DNA of 64,000 bases from Halocatena marina (GTDB lineage: Archaea; Halobacteriota; Halobacteria; Halobacteriales; Haloarculaceae), in contig NZ_JALLPK010000002.1 in NCBI RefSeq assembly GCF_023276375.1, positions 372,001 through 436,000 of the forward strand, written 5' to 3'. Positions 50,033 through 60,198 of this stretch are shown in pieces. Each line of letters opens with the position of its first letter. The stretch's first letter is position 1. A program made the translations under genes and the position numbers. The notes beneath the pieces are model-generated. The model worked only from the letters and a program-made list of their open reading frames with translations. It was not told where the DNA came from and did not search any database.

Positions 50033-50506
50033 CACTCAGTGAATGAGTCTAGTGAACGTACTCAATGAACGGATCTAGTGAATGCATTCGATGAACGTAT
50101 CCGATGAAGACCATCGATGAACATACCTGGTGAACAGATCTAGTGAATGTACTCAATGAATCTATTCGATGAACGTACCCGATGAATGGATCTAGTGAAT
50201 GTATCTGGTGAACATACTCAATGAACACACTCGGTGAACAGGTCTAGTGAATGTACCCAATGAATGTGTTCAGTGAATACATTCGGTGGATGAACTCTAT
50301 GAGTGGATTTAGTGAATATACTCGATGAACGGATCTAGTGGATGTATCTACTGGGTGTACTCAATGAGGGTTATCAGTGAACAGGTCTAATGAATAGATC
50401 TAGTGAACGCATTCAATGAATATCTCCGGTGAATACACTCTGTGAACGGATTTAATGAATGTACACGATGGCTGTCGGTGATGGGTTCTCTCAATGACGG
50501 CGTCCA
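50026..50506. repeat. Tandem array of 13-bp units beside parA (candidate centromere)
   Basis: From 50026 to 50467 the sequence can be cut into 34 units of exactly 13 nt without any insertion or deletion, consensus RTGAAYRNAYYYR (examples ATGAACGGATCTA, GTGAATGTACTCA, ATGAACGTATCCG). Three more degenerate units run on to 50506. The unit is not a multiple of three, so every frame is broken and the array is noncoding. It begins within the palindrome upstream of parA. Position, unit size and copy number fit partition centromeres or replication iterons. No replication initiator gene is seen in the window. Confidence 0.9.
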
Positions 50507-50786
50507 GAGAACGTTCTTGCCGAATACATATATTGAGTACCCATAGCTACACCCCACCACCTCGTTCCGATAGTGTTCTGGACGCAAGGATGAGCGACTC
50601 GCTAACTAAAGATGGTATCTCTCACGTCGGTAACCATCGTGATGGAGAGATTACATTGGCGATTTGGATATGCACGGTAGCCAGAACGATCGTATCAACG
50701 TTGGCGAACTGGGATGTATCGTGAGCGCCGACGTGAACAATTAATTCTCGCGTATCTCCGGATAAAGGATAAGATGGACCGCTGAC
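50507..50786. other. Intergenic region between the array and the phosphoribosyltransferase gene
   Basis: About 280 nt; no gene or further copies of the repeat recognised. Confidence 0.5.
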
Positions 50787-51335
50787 TCAGTTGTGGACTG
50801 TAACTGTCCCATTTTCGACGGTGATATCGAGTAAACTGGTTGCCTCGTAGTCAGTGTCATCGAGCGCAGAGGGACCAACCTTTCGCAGCACGACGACGAT
50901 ATCAGTAATCTCTGCACCAATATCATCGAGCGCATCACAGATGGCTGCGATTGTTCCACCAGTTGAGAGAAGATCGTCGACGACGAGCACGCGGTCTCCC
51001 TCCTCTACATCGTTGATGTACAGATCGGACTCGGAGTAGCCGGTTTGCTGGTGGAGCGCAACCTCACCGTCAAGTCCATACGAGCGTTTGCGAATCACAA
51101 CAAGCGGTGTGTCCGTCTGGAGTGAGAGTGCTGTGGCGAGATGAATGCCCATTGCTTCAGGTGTGACAATTTTATCCACGTCGAAGTCCACAACTTGGAT
51201 GACACCAACGATGACCTCACGTAGGAGTGCGGGGTCAAGCATCGGCACGCCATTCGATATCGGGTGAACGAGATACTCGTAACCGTTCTTGTCAATAATA
51301 GGGGCGTCGTGTAAGGAGGAGCGGAGTCGTTCCAT
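50787..51335 (-). CDS. HGPRTase-like purine phosphoribosyltransferase
   Basis: A 182-residue type I phosphoribosyltransferase starting [21 protein letters not shown]. The PRPP-binding motif [17 protein letters not shown] (about residues 122-138) is intact, and [15 protein letters not shown] and [11 protein letters not shown] fit the archaeal adenine/hypoxanthine-guanine transferase group. It salvages a purine base by attaching it to PRPP. Longer in-frame starts up to 51452 are not family-like. Stands alone next to the partition locus. Confidence 0.85.
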   Translation of the reverse strand: MERLRSSLHDAPIIDKNGYEYLVHPISNGVPMLDPALLREVIVGVIQVVDFDVDKIVTPEAMGIHLATALSLQTDTPLVVIRKRSYGLDGEVALHQQTGYSESDLYINDVEEGDRVLVVDDLLSTGGTIAAICDALDDIGAEITDIVVVLRKVGPSALDDTDYEATSLLDITVENGTVTVHN

Positions 51336-51550
51336 GTTATCGATTTCGGTAACAAACCTCAAAAGAAGTCCGTTCCATAGTAACGAAGAATAGCACTCCG
51401 TATTGGGAACGACTCTTCCTACAAGTATGGAACACGACACGGTGTTAATCAACCGCGGCTCATCGGTTGAATCGGAACTCCTTCGTTTGTTGTCAATACA
51501 CTTTCAGATGAGGCTTAGAACGTTGGGCATCAAATCAATCATTACATCAA

Positions 51551-52750
51551 TCATGTGGTCTCACCGGAGGTGAAGAGTCTTGCAGTCTGTGATTCAAACG
51601 GGTCTACCAATACCCGGAGTAGGAGCACAGTAAAGACCGCAACCATCCCGAGGACGGCCAGTGAAGTCATCGGTGTCGTTGCAACTGCGAGAGCTCCTCC
51701 GGTCGACCGTGCAAAGACAAAGACGAGTGCCTGTACCATCGAGACACCGCTCAGGGCTGTTGCTCGCCCCTGAGAGTCAAGCCGATTATTCAGATACGTA
51801 CTGCCGAGAGTGTCACTGACTGTATTGGCACTACGGGCGACGAAGAATACGGGCACTGCAACAACAGGGAGTGCGCTTGCGAGCAGGAGGACGCCTGTGA
51901 GCCCAACCGTACCGAGTGTAAACCAAGCTCCAATACTGAACCGCTCCGAAATCGGTGCTGCGAGTGACGAACCGACCGCGGCGGCGATCATCAGTCCTGT
52001 ATACAATGGCCCGAGAAGTTCGGTGGTAACTCCGACGGAGAGCGCGACCGGTTGCACGAATATTTCGATCGTCTCCGGCACGGCTAGGACAACAGCTGAG
52101 AGAACGACGAACACCCTGAGTTGGCGGGTAGTGAGGACTGAGGTGAGTGCAGTGACCGCTTCTGCCGGTGAGAACCCCTCTGTCGAGGTATTAGAATCTG
52201 GCTCGGGAAGGGTCAAGACGAGCATACCACCGAGAGCGGTCATGACTGCTGCCGCAGCAAACGGCACGAAAGTCCAGTACTCGTATAGGAGCCCGCCGCA
52301 CAGAGCTGTAACAGCAGCAGCCACATAGAATACAGACGTGCTTCGACCCCGAACTTCCGTATATCTCGATGTCTCGTCAGCATCAACCAATGTGTCGTAG
52401 AGCCACGCATCAGTACTCCCTGAGCGGAAGGTGGCAGCCACGCCCCAGAACGACCAGCACAGAACGAATCCAACGAGCGAATCAGCAACAGCAAATCCGA
52501 CGTGCGTCAGTGACACGAGCACTGCACCAAGTGCTAACCCGTTTCGTCTACCGAGTCGGTCACCGATGTATCCTGTCGGAATCTCACCGACTAGGGTCCC
52601 GAGGAAAAACGTCCCTGCCGCGAGGCCGACGCCTGCGAGATCCAGCCCCTGTGCGAGCGCGTGGACCGTGAGAATTGGATAAACAAATCCCTCTGAGGTT
52701 AACAACCGATAGGCGTAGAACCGATATAGAAGCGATTTGAGCGCCCTCAT
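51551..52750 (-). CDS. MFS transporter
   Basis: A 399-residue transporter with twelve predicted helices, starting MRALKSLLYRFYAYRLLTSEG. The conserved loop between helices 2 and 3 reads GEIPTGYIGDRLGRRNGL, and the second half repeats the six-helix plan with ATALSGVSMVQALVFVFARS. It resembles drug or small-molecule exporters; substrate unknown. The divergent winged-helix gene about 200 nt away may regulate it, which is inference from orientation. Confidence 0.85.
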   Translation of the reverse strand: MRALKSLLYRFYAYRLLTSEGFVYPILTVHALAQGLDLAGVGLAAGTFFLGTLVGEIPTGYIGDRLGRRNGLALGAVLVSLTHVGFAVADSLVGFVLCWSFWGVAATFRSGSTDAWLYDTLVDADETSRYTEVRGRSTSVFYVAAAVTALCGGLLYEYWTFVPFAAAAVMTALGGMLVLTLPEPDSNTSTEGFSPAEAVTALTSVLTTRQLRVFVVLSAVVLAVPETIEIFVQPVALSVGVTTELLGPLYTGLMIAAAVGSSLAAPISERFSIGAWFTLGTVGLTGVLLLASALPVVAVPVFFVARSANTVSDTLGSTYLNNRLDSQGRATALSGVSMVQALVFVFARSTGGALAVATTPMTSLAVLGMVAVFTVLLLRVLVDPFESQTARLFTSGETT

Positions 52751-52954
52751 TCGGCTACACTCCCACACTCGATGTTCGACACGCTACCAGCCCTGATTGG
52801 CCGTCCGTGGTCACCTGCGCTCATTCGAAGATAGACAGTGAGTCTGACGGATGAGAGTTAAAAATTCGCAGAAGAATGTTTCAATTGACGAATCAACATG
52901 ATCGGAACATCCGTTCCGACACGCTTTGCTGGGACAGTCACGAACCAAGAGCCA

Positions 52955-53830
52955 ATGACTTCCATTGCCCCCGATGTGGGGCTCGCCGCTCTCCGCGAGG
53001 CATTCCAACTCCTTGCGAATGAAACACGCATCGAAATTCTCCATGCGCTTTGGACACGCCCAACGTGGGAGGCGACATTCACCGAACTGAAAACCGTGGT
53101 CGGGATGCGTGACAGTGGCCAGTTTCAGTACCATCTCGATAAGCTCGTAGGAACATTCATCAAGCGAACCGACCACGGATACACCCATCTTGCGGGGAGC
53201 ATCGCACTCTATCGCGCGATGCTCGGAACGCTCGGGGGACCAGATTCTGTGTCATCGATCATGCTTGATACACCCTGCCCGGCGTGTGATAGGTCGCTGC
53301 GACTGATCTACGAAAATCAAGTGTTCGCCGCACGGTGTCCGTCGTGCGAAGAGTCTGTGCTGAGCTCACCGTTCTTGCCTGCCGGGATAATCGACCGGTC
53401 GAACAATGAACTCTTGTCTGCTTTCGATACATGGTCACGGAAACTAGTTGATCTGCTTCAGAGCGGTGTTTGCCCGTGGTGTCGGAGTACTGTCTCTCAT
53501 ACGTTTGAGCAACGCGATGATCCCGAAGAGGTTCGTATCACTCATCGGTGTGACCGCTGTCAAGGATTCCTCACGACACACGTTGGTGAGGTCATTCTAA
53601 GCGATCCAGCGGTCGTCACGTTTTTCTATCTCCTCGGGCGTGATATTACCGTCCCTCCGTACTGGTCGCTCCCGTTCTGTATGACCAGCAATGGTGTGAC
53701 CGTACTCTCGAAGGCTCCGTGGGCAGTTGAGCAGACAATTCGATACCAGGGTGAAACCCTTTGCCTCCATCTTGACGATGACATGACCACAAATGTAATG
53801 GAGTGTTCACTCAGTGTATTGGGTCATTGA
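52955..53830 (+). CDS. Winged-helix regulator with C-terminal zinc-cluster domain (paralogue)
   Basis: A 291-residue protein starting MTSIAPDVGLAALREAFQLLAN. The winged helix (about residues 10-85) has RIEILHALWTRPTWEATFTELK and SGQFQYHLDKLVG. CxxC pairs follow (CPACDRS, CPSCEES, CPWCRST, CDRCQGF). It has the same domain order as the protein at 18422-19297. An upstream ATG at 52898 is possible. It is divergent from the MFS gene and may control it. Confidence 0.75.
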   Translation: MTSIAPDVGLAALREAFQLLANETRIEILHALWTRPTWEATFTELKTVVGMRDSGQFQYHLDKLVGTFIKRTDHGYTHLAGSIALYRAMLGTLGGPDSVSSIMLDTPCPACDRSLRLIYENQVFAARCPSCEESVLSSPFLPAGIIDRSNNELLSAFDTWSRKLVDLLQSGVCPWCRSTVSHTFEQRDDPEEVRITHRCDRCQGFLTTHVGEVILSDPAVVTFFYLLGRDITVPPYWSLPFCMTSNGVTVLSKAPWAVEQTIRYQGETLCLHLDDDMTTNVMECSLSVLGH

Positions 53831-53984
53831 GTGTATTACGAAGTCGACCCCCGTTGGTTCTGTCGTCGGGCTGTTCAATAAGCAATCTTAGCGGCAAAAC
53901 CCGAGTCACTTGACGTGATCCTCTGTCGAACACATCAGTCCACATGGCAACAGAGGCATTGTCCGCGCCATCAAAGATTAAATC

Positions 53985-54620
53985 ATGTTTCCGAGTGGAG
54001 AAAGGAAGCGACGGGACTTCCTCCGGATAGCTGGAGCTGGTGCTGTTAGCAGTGTGGGCGTGAGTGGGACCGCAGCAGCACAAGATGGTAACGGTAGCGG
54101 CGGCGGCTCCACAGCGACGGGCCCGATCGACTATGGGGGATGGCTGGATGATGCTGATTACTGGAATGAACAGACAGCGGAGCTGACTGGCCAAAATCAG
54201 GTGACGATTACTGTTGGTGGTGGGGCAAACAACGGCCTCTCGTTCGAGCCGGTTGCCGTTCATATCGATCCAGGGACAACCGTAACGTGGGAGTGGTCCG
54301 GTGAAGGCGGTGCACACAACGTTATCGCCGAGGACGACAGCTTCAACAGCGGGAGTCCTGTCGCTAACGCCGGTGTTACTTTCGCCCGCACGTTCGAACA
54401 GAATGGTATTAACAACTACTTCTGTCAACCTCACCGAACCCAGGGAATGATTGGATCAGTCGCTGTCGGCGAGGTCCCACGGGAAGCACCAGCACCTCCC
54501 GCCACGCCAGCGGTCAGCGAAGGAGCAAAAACACTCGGCGTTGCGACGTTCGTTGCACTGCTTTCGACGCTCGGACTGGCGTACTTCTTCCTCAGATTCG
54601 GTGGCGACTACGAACAATGA
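53985..54620 (+). CDS. Halocyanin-type blue copper protein
   Basis: A 211-residue exported cupredoxin. A twin-arginine signal (RKRRDFLRIAGAGAVSS) ends near AAAQDG. The plastocyanin-like domain has copper ligands His in GGAHNV, Cys and His in YFCQPHRTQ and Met in QGMIGSV. A Gly-rich linker precedes the domain and a C-terminal helix (TLGVATFVALLSTLGLAYFFL) anchors it. It carries electrons on the outer membrane face, probably to a terminal oxidase. It is followed about 250 nt later by the arylsulfotransferase-like gene. Confidence 0.92.
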   Translation: MFPSGERKRRDFLRIAGAGAVSSVGVSGTAAAQDGNGSGGGSTATGPIDYGGWLDDADYWNEQTAELTGQNQVTITVGGGANNGLSFEPVAVHIDPGTTVTWEWSGEGGAHNVIAEDDSFNSGSPVANAGVTFARTFEQNGINNYFCQPHRTQGMIGSVAVGEVPREAPAPPATPAVSEGAKTLGVATFVALLSTLGLAYFFLRFGGDYEQ

Positions 54621-54843
54621 GTTTGGCGACGTGTCGAAGACCGTGAATCAGCACACGTGCGGCAGCTCGATACACGTACTCGCAATAACTTGGTTCTGAG
54701 GTATGCCTCCGTTTCATTGACGACAGGTGATCTGGCACACCAGCAGCTGTTTAAATGATGGTCCCATCGACAGCGAAGAAATCATCGGACTGTCGTCCAG
54801 TCGTTCATAGTACATGTAGAAGACGATACGGATATTAAGAATA

Positions 54844-54850
54844 ATATATA
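54844..54850 (+). promoter_or_regulatory. TATA-like box of the arylsulfotransferase-like gene
   Basis: ATATATA is centred 27 nt upstream of the ATG at 54874, fitting a leaderless transcript. Confidence 0.4.
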
Positions 54851-54873
54851 CCTGCCCTCGTCCATCAGACACA

Positions 54874-56361
54874 ATGGTTTCATCGAGACTGCTCCTTCGG
54901 GGGCTCTTTTTAGCACTTATTCTCGGCTCGCTGCTCGTTATTGGTTCTGCCTACGCCATCGCAGCATTCGATAGCACGCCTGCAGAGACCGCAGCAAACC
55001 GGTATGCAAGCGGGAGTACCCAACCAGTCGTTGGATCGGCCAATGGAACCACGGTCATCGCGACTGACTCGAACGCTTGGTTGGGACAAAAAACAGACAA
55101 TCCACGGTCGAACGCAGAGCTCCTAGCGTTTGCTCCTAACGGAAGCGTGAGCTACTACAACGATTCACACACGCGGTATTGGGATGTCGATCCCGTCCCA
55201 GGGACGAACGCTACTGTCGAATACGCCTACGCCGACCACGTGAACGCCTCTCAGTGTCCTGCTCTTCTCAGTGAGGACTACTGGCGTACGGACGAGTACG
55301 CCAACAGCATATCGTGGACCAAATGGCAGGAGTACGCACGCGCCTATCTGGACGAAAGCGGTGGGGCCTGTACCCAGAACGGCATCGAACGAGTCAATCT
55401 ATCGACAGGTACTGTCACACCGGTCTACACTGCTACGACGCCCGGGAAGCATTCGACACGCTGGCACGACGCTGATCGTATCAATAACACGCATCTCGCG
55501 GTCGCAGATATCTATCTCGACCGTGTGTTCATCGTCGACACCACAACTGAGACTATCACCTGGTCATGGGACCCAGCTCGGGACTCACCAACACAGTTCG
55601 CCACGGATCAAACTGGTGGACCCTATCCGACCGATTGGACACACATGAACGATGTCGAAGTGCTCCCCGACGGCCGACTGATGGCCAGTCCTCGCAACGC
55701 AGATCGAGTCGTCTTTCTCGACCCCCAGAAGCCGCCATCAGAAACGCTAGTCGAAAACTGGACGGTCGGAACTGAAGACGAGACCGAAACGTTACACGAG
55801 CAGCACAACCCTGATTACATTCCCCCAACGGAAGGTGGTCCAGCCGTCCTGATCGCTGATTCAGAGAACAACCGTGTCGTCGAGTATCAGCGTGAGAACG
55901 GCGCGTGGAACCGTACTTGGACGTGGTCTGATGGCCGCGCCCAATGGATCCGCGATGCTGATCGCCTGCCCAACGGGAACACACTCATCACGGACTCCAA
56001 CGGGAATCGCGTTTTGGAGGTTAACAGACAGGGAACAATCGTCTGGCAGGCCGAAACGGCGTTTCCCTACGAAGCCGAACGACTCGAGACGAGCGATGAG
56101 AGTGCTGGCGGACCGAGCGGCGAATCTGCCGCGATCGCCCCACGAAGTTCAGGACCGATCGAACAGATCTGGTTGGGTGTAAGGGGTGTGCTGGCCGGTC
56201 CAGCGTTCTCGGGTATTCATTATGTAGCCCCATATTGGGTAGGCACAGCTGAGCTGATTGCTCTCATCGTATGTGTGATGAGCATCGTTGGTTGGATACT
56301 CGTAGAAAGCTGGTTGGCGCTTCGTCCACGTATGTCGCTTTCTCGCGTGAAAGAGCAGTGA
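54874..56361 (+). CDS. Arylsulfotransferase-like surface protein
   Basis: A 495-residue protein with an N-terminal membrane helix (about residues 8-32), a large extracellular beta-propeller-like domain (repeated elements such as NDVEVLPDGRLMAS and DRLPNGNTLITDSNGNRVLE), and a C-terminal helix pair (about residues 450-480). These repeats match the arylsulfotransferase (ASST) family as used in haloarchaeal annotation. Whether it has sulfotransferase activity is uncertain; the catalytic His residues cannot be assigned. It may be a surface binding protein. Confidence 0.75.
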   Translation: MVSSRLLLRGLFLALILGSLLVIGSAYAIAAFDSTPAETAANRYASGSTQPVVGSANGTTVIATDSNAWLGQKTDNPRSNAELLAFAPNGSVSYYNDSHTRYWDVDPVPGTNATVEYAYADHVNASQCPALLSEDYWRTDEYANSISWTKWQEYARAYLDESGGACTQNGIERVNLSTGTVTPVYTATTPGKHSTRWHDADRINNTHLAVADIYLDRVFIVDTTTETITWSWDPARDSPTQFATDQTGGPYPTDWTHMNDVEVLPDGRLMASPRNADRVVFLDPQKPPSETLVENWTVGTEDETETLHEQHNPDYIPPTEGGPAVLIADSENNRVVEYQRENGAWNRTWTWSDGRAQWIRDADRLPNGNTLITDSNGNRVLEVNRQGTIVWQAETAFPYEAERLETSDESAGGPSGESAAIAPRSSGPIEQIWLGVRGVLAGPAFSGIHYVAPYWVGTAELIALIVCVMSIVGWILVESWLALRPRMSLSRVKEQ

Positions 56362-56521
56362 ATCGTTGATTCCGTACCGGCGCAGAAATCACGGCAGTGA
56401 TCGATCGGAAACTGCGTATTTTCTCACGATGCACACAACCCAATACACCGTGACAGGACGCATCTGCGGGAGGGCAAGCGGCTGTCTTTATTTGTGTGTG
56501 GTTCATCACTCCCAGCAACAC

Positions 56522-57103
56522 ATGGCCGGTCGCAAGAATGCGATGCTAACGACTGAAGATCGACGGTGGCTTACCGGCGAAAAAACCTACGAGGGCGAGC
56601 ACGCAAAGCAGCAGCGCTATCAGCGACGACGAGATATCCGTGAGCGAGTGTATAATTCAGTTCTTGATTTCACGATTTTATTTCAACAACTTGAGGAAAC
56701 TGAACGCGAGAAACTCTTCGGTCACCTCTCCGACGATGGCACACAGTGGGATATCGAAGACGAGGCATTTGAAGTGGGCATCCGTGATGCACTCGCGTTT
56801 TTACTGTACAACATCGGCGTGACGAAGCCTCTGAGCACCGACGAAGCGGCGTCGAGCACACCGGTTGCCGAACAGCTGATAACTGATGCAATCTACCACG
56901 CTGGCCGACGTGATGACTATCTCGTTGAGACGGTGGAGCTCGATATCACTGCCACTCACCTACCGCTCTCAAACGTACTTGATGATCTCGAAGCCGGGAC
57001 AACGCTTTCACCAGCGCGGTTACGAGTGCTCATGGAAAGCGACCGTGTTGATACGGCCGAAATACAAGAATGCGTTCGAAGCATGATCTTCGAAAATGAC
57101 TAA
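56522..57103 (+). CDS. Conserved haloarchaeal hypothetical protein
   Basis: A 193-residue acidic protein starting MAGRKNAMLTTEDRRWLTG. The pattern of a short charged start, a region YQRRRDIRERVYNSVLDFTILFQQL and a helical C terminus is familiar from many uncharacterised haloarchaeal proteins. No domain assigned. A longer in-frame reading from 56366 is possible but its extra residues are Cys/Arg-rich and not haloarchaeal-like. Confidence 0.65.
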   Translation: MAGRKNAMLTTEDRRWLTGEKTYEGEHAKQQRYQRRRDIRERVYNSVLDFTILFQQLEETEREKLFGHLSDDGTQWDIEDEAFEVGIRDALAFLLYNIGVTKPLSTDEAASSTPVAEQLITDAIYHAGRRDDYLVETVELDITATHLPLSNVLDDLEAGTTLSPARLRVLMESDRVDTAEIQECVRSMIFEND

Positions 57104-57226
57104 CCCAACAGCACTGTCGGTTCTGAGAGACGCAGTACGAGTGATTGACTGGAAAAATAGTACTCACCTCTGCGTCGGTGGAAGTGCTGTGAGAGTCCAT
57201 CAGGGGTCCAGCGGGGAAAGCCAGCG

Positions 57227-57718
57227 ATGACGATCGAGACAAAGCGTGATATGTTCGAACGTGAGCTTCAGAAGCTCTACCACGCAGAACTAGAAATCCT
57301 CGACCTTCACGGTGATCTCTCTATGGCAGCTGGTAGCCAAGCAATCAGCGAGATCTTTGCTAGCCATCAAGACGATACAGTCACCCAGATTCACCGGATC
57401 GAAAGCGTCTTCGAACGGCTTGGACAAGAACCGACGGAGCGGGGAAGTGCAATCATGGAGGGTCTGCTCGCAGAGAAAGACGAGTTCATCAATGAAGTTG
57501 AAGATGATGAGCTACGCGATCTCGATGTCCTGAGTGTCGGGATGATCAACGAACGACTGGAACTTACCCTACTCGATCGACTTCTACTGCTGGCTGCGGA
57601 TCTCGATCTTCCAGAGGAGATTGGACACGCTCTCGGCACGAACCGTACAGAGGCAGCCAATGCACTCCAACAGATGCAGAGCGTTCTCGAGACGACTCAG
57701 TCCAGCTCTTGGCAATAG
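57227..57718 (+). CDS. DUF892 (YciE/YciF) ferritin-like protein
   Basis: A 163-residue helical protein starting MTIETKRDMFERELQKLYHAELEILDLHGDL, the DUF892 opening, followed by four helices with Glu/His residues spaced as in ferritin-like proteins (SHQDDTVTQIHRIESVFERLG). These are stress-induced in bacteria; metal binding is likely but the biological role is unknown. Confidence 0.82.
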   Translation: MTIETKRDMFERELQKLYHAELEILDLHGDLSMAAGSQAISEIFASHQDDTVTQIHRIESVFERLGQEPTERGSAIMEGLLAEKDEFINEVEDDELRDLDVLSVGMINERLELTLLDRLLLLAADLDLPEEIGHALGTNRTEAANALQQMQSVLETTQSSSWQ

Positions 57719-57850
57719 ATGAAAACAGAGCAGTATTCCGAGTAGGCATCACTAGATGCTAACTCATGTAAATACACACTAACAGTGGTATTTTCCAAGT
57801 AGATTAACTCTGTAGAAAGACTGTTTACTCTAGAGGGGGAACTTCCTTAT

Positions 57851-58825
57851 ATGGTCGTTCTGTCGGCGCTATTGTTCTTCGTTGGAATAGCACTCCTCAT
57901 CTACAGCGTCGAGGAACTGATCGAGAACATCACGAAAACTGCGATTCTCACCGGCGTATCGGCGTTCCTGATCGCTGTGCTTTTTACAGGAATGGATTTC
58001 GAAAACTGGGCCTTCGGCGTTACCGCAATTATTGAAGGATTATCGGGTGTGGCGATCGGATCGGCGTTCGGATCCGCACTCTTTTTGGTTGGCGTCTCGG
58101 TCGCCCTTGCTGGCGTACTTGTGCCGTTCAAACCGGACGTCCCGTCGGAGTATCTTCTGTTGCTCGCAGTATCACCACTGTTTGCGCTACCGTTCCTCAT
58201 CGATGGGTCACTCTCACGACTCGACGGCGTCGTCCTTCTCGTGATCTTCGGTGGAATTCTTGGCTATCTCTACTGGCAGGAGCGCCGTGGTCAGGAGACG
58301 TTTCGGGACGAAGAAACTGAAGAAGCACGTGAAGAACTCAGATCGAACGGACACAAATCCTGGTACTATCTCGGTCTGGTGGGTTTGTTTACACTCGGAA
58401 TGATTGTCGGCTCTGAACTGGCTGTCGAAGGCGCACGTGGCATTCTTTCTGCTGCTGGAGTAAACGGCACGGTGTTCGGGATGACTGTCGTTGGATTAGT
58501 GCTGTCCCTCGAAGAGATACTCCTCGTCATAGAGCCCGTTCGTGCGGGTCGTTCGAGCATTGCCGTCGGAAACATTGTCGGTAGTCTGATCTTTTTCACT
58601 ACTGGCAATATCGGTCTCTTGGCTGTTGTTCAGCCGTTCACTGTCGATCAATCAGTCGTGCTATTTTACTGGCCAGCTGTATTCGTGATCACACTACTGA
58701 CGGCTGTGTTTCTCTACCGGGGACGGATACAACGGCCAGAGGGCGTTCTTTTTGGTGTACTGTATCTCGTGTACTGGATACTCAGCTACGTCTATTTCGC
58801 AGGCGATTCACTCATCACGTGGTAA
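57851..58825 (+). CDS. Sodium/calcium exchanger family protein
   Basis: A 324-residue membrane protein with ten or eleven helices in two halves. The alpha repeats are at about residues 40-80 (FTGMDFENWAFGVTAIIEGLSGVAIGSAFGSALF) and 205-240 (NGTVFGMTVVGLVLSLEEILLVIEPVRAGRSSIAVGNIVGSL), as in the CaCA family. A charged cytoplasmic loop (about 145-175) joins them. It likely exchanges Na+ for Ca2+ or another divalent cation. A TATA-like GTTTACTC lies 27 nt upstream of the start. Confidence 0.85.
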   Translation: MVVLSALLFFVGIALLIYSVEELIENITKTAILTGVSAFLIAVLFTGMDFENWAFGVTAIIEGLSGVAIGSAFGSALFLVGVSVALAGVLVPFKPDVPSEYLLLLAVSPLFALPFLIDGSLSRLDGVVLLVIFGGILGYLYWQERRGQETFRDEETEEAREELRSNGHKSWYYLGLVGLFTLGMIVGSELAVEGARGILSAAGVNGTVFGMTVVGLVLSLEEILLVIEPVRAGRSSIAVGNIVGSLIFFTTGNIGLLAVVQPFTVDQSVVLFYWPAVFVITLLTAVFLYRGRIQRPEGVLFGVLYLVYWILSYVYFAGDSLITW

Positions 58826-58842
58826 GCGACAGATTTTCGTTC

Positions 58843-60198
58843 TCAAGTATAGGCATCGAACTCCGTACCAAAGACGAGGTAGTATCCGGTGCCGATGAGG
58901 CCGATAACGGTCGCCAGCCCGAACGCCAGCGTTGGATTATCTCCGTAGAGCCATCCTCCGAACGCTGCACTCGGGATCACGATAGTGTTTCTGAGCAGGT
59001 AGTATGCACCGGTGACGCGACCACCGGTTTTCTGTTCAGCAGGACCGACGATCATCGCTTTGTGGGCGGGGAGACCGGCAAAACGCAGTCCTGAAAACGC
59101 AAAGAGACCCCCAACGACAACCGCGTTCGCCGGTGCAGTAATCAGCAACATCGGAAACGTTGCATAGACCAAATATCCCAATCCGATCACAGGCTTGAGT
59201 CCAACGCGCTCGGCGAGTTTCGAAACGGGAATCATACTCAAAAGCGCGACAGTCATCTCGACGCCGAGAAAAACACCGAATAACGCTTCAGGGGCAAGCC
59301 TTCCAACAACGGGAAGTGTGGCACTCACTTCGAGAAACTGGACGACCACGATCACGAAAAACGCATACACCATCCCGTTGCCGAATCGGACGAAGATATC
59401 CCCAATGAGCAACGGTTTGAGTTCCTCGGGAAGGTCACGAAGATCAGCGATGAGTTGCGAGGTTCCCTCGAACTGCTTGCCCAGTGTATCGTTGCTCGCA
59501 TCGTAGAGGACGTGCTGAACGACTGTGGCTGCCGCTGCGAGAACGACGGCCATCACGAGAATGAGCTGAAAACCGGTGACGAACCCTGCGGAAAGAGCAA
59601 GCACCCCGGCGGCGAGCGTCGGCCCGAGCAAAAATCCAATCCGGCGGAACGTCTCAGTACTGGCAAAGCCAGTGGCAAGCCGATCGGGTGTGACGTCCTG
59701 CTTGATGATTGCGAAGGTCGCTCCAAGCCCGAATGACTTCCACGATTGTGAAAACAACAACCCAACGAAAATCCAGACCCAGACCGGAATATCCACACCT
59801 CCAATCGCCAGTGTGCCGAGTTCGGGCGTGAGGAGCCAGATACCGAATCCGATTGTCGAGAGCACAGCAAAGAGCGTGAGTGCAATGCGTGAGCCAATGC
59901 GATCGGAAAACGCACCACCCGGGTACGGGTAGGCGGCGCTGATACCGTTGCCAACACTACCGTACAATCCGATGATTCCCGCTCCCGCTCCGAGCACGCT
60001 CAGATACTGGGGAATATAGCGATTGGTCATTTGAAACGAGAGGCTGAACGCGAGCATCGCCACCGACAGCACGAGGACATCACGCTCGAGTGCGAGAAAC
60101 TGTCTGAACGCACTGAATACATCGGGTGTTCGCTGTTCCTGACTGATTCTTTCTTCTGAGCTCCCGCTTGTAACACTGTCTGGATTATCGGACGTCAT
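58843..60198 (-). CDS. MFS transporter
   Basis: A 451-residue transporter starting MTSDNPDSVTSGSSEERISQEQ, with a 40-residue acidic cytoplasmic N terminus and twelve predicted helices. The loop 2-3 motif reads GGAFSDRIGSRIALT and the halves are linked by an acidic segment. Substrate unknown. It converges on the cation exchanger gene (about 17 nt between stops) and diverges from the interrupted DUF302 gene. Confidence 0.85.
   Translation of the reverse strand: MTSDNPDSVTSGSSEERISQEQRTPDVFSAFRQFLALERDVLVLSVAMLAFSLSFQMTNRYIPQYLSVLGAGAGIIGLYGSVGNGISAAYPYPGGAFSDRIGSRIALTLFAVLSTIGFGIWLLTPELGTLAIGGVDIPVWVWIFVGLLFSQSWKSFGLGATFAIIKQDVTPDRLATGFASTETFRRIGFLLGPTLAAGVLALSAGFVTGFQLILVMAVVLAAAATVVQHVLYDASNDTLGKQFEGTSQLIADLRDLPEELKPLLIGDIFVRFGNGMVYAFFVIVVVQFLEVSATLPVVGRLAPEALFGVFLGVEMTVALLSMIPVSKLAERVGLKPVIGLGYLVYATFPMLLITAPANAVVVGGLFAFSGLRFAGLPAHKAMIVGPAEQKTGGRVTGAYYLLRNTIVIPSAAFGGWLYGDNPTLAFGLATVIGLIGTGYYLVFGTEFDAYT

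Noticed and set aside
50026..50506. CRISPR interpretation of the 13-bp array
   Set aside because: Units are contiguous with no spacers and no cas genes are nearby.
51395..51415. 13-bp match (TATTGGGAACGAC) shared with 62668-62680 as a regulatory element
   Set aside because: Chance matches of 13 bases are expected in a window this size, and the flanks do not agree.
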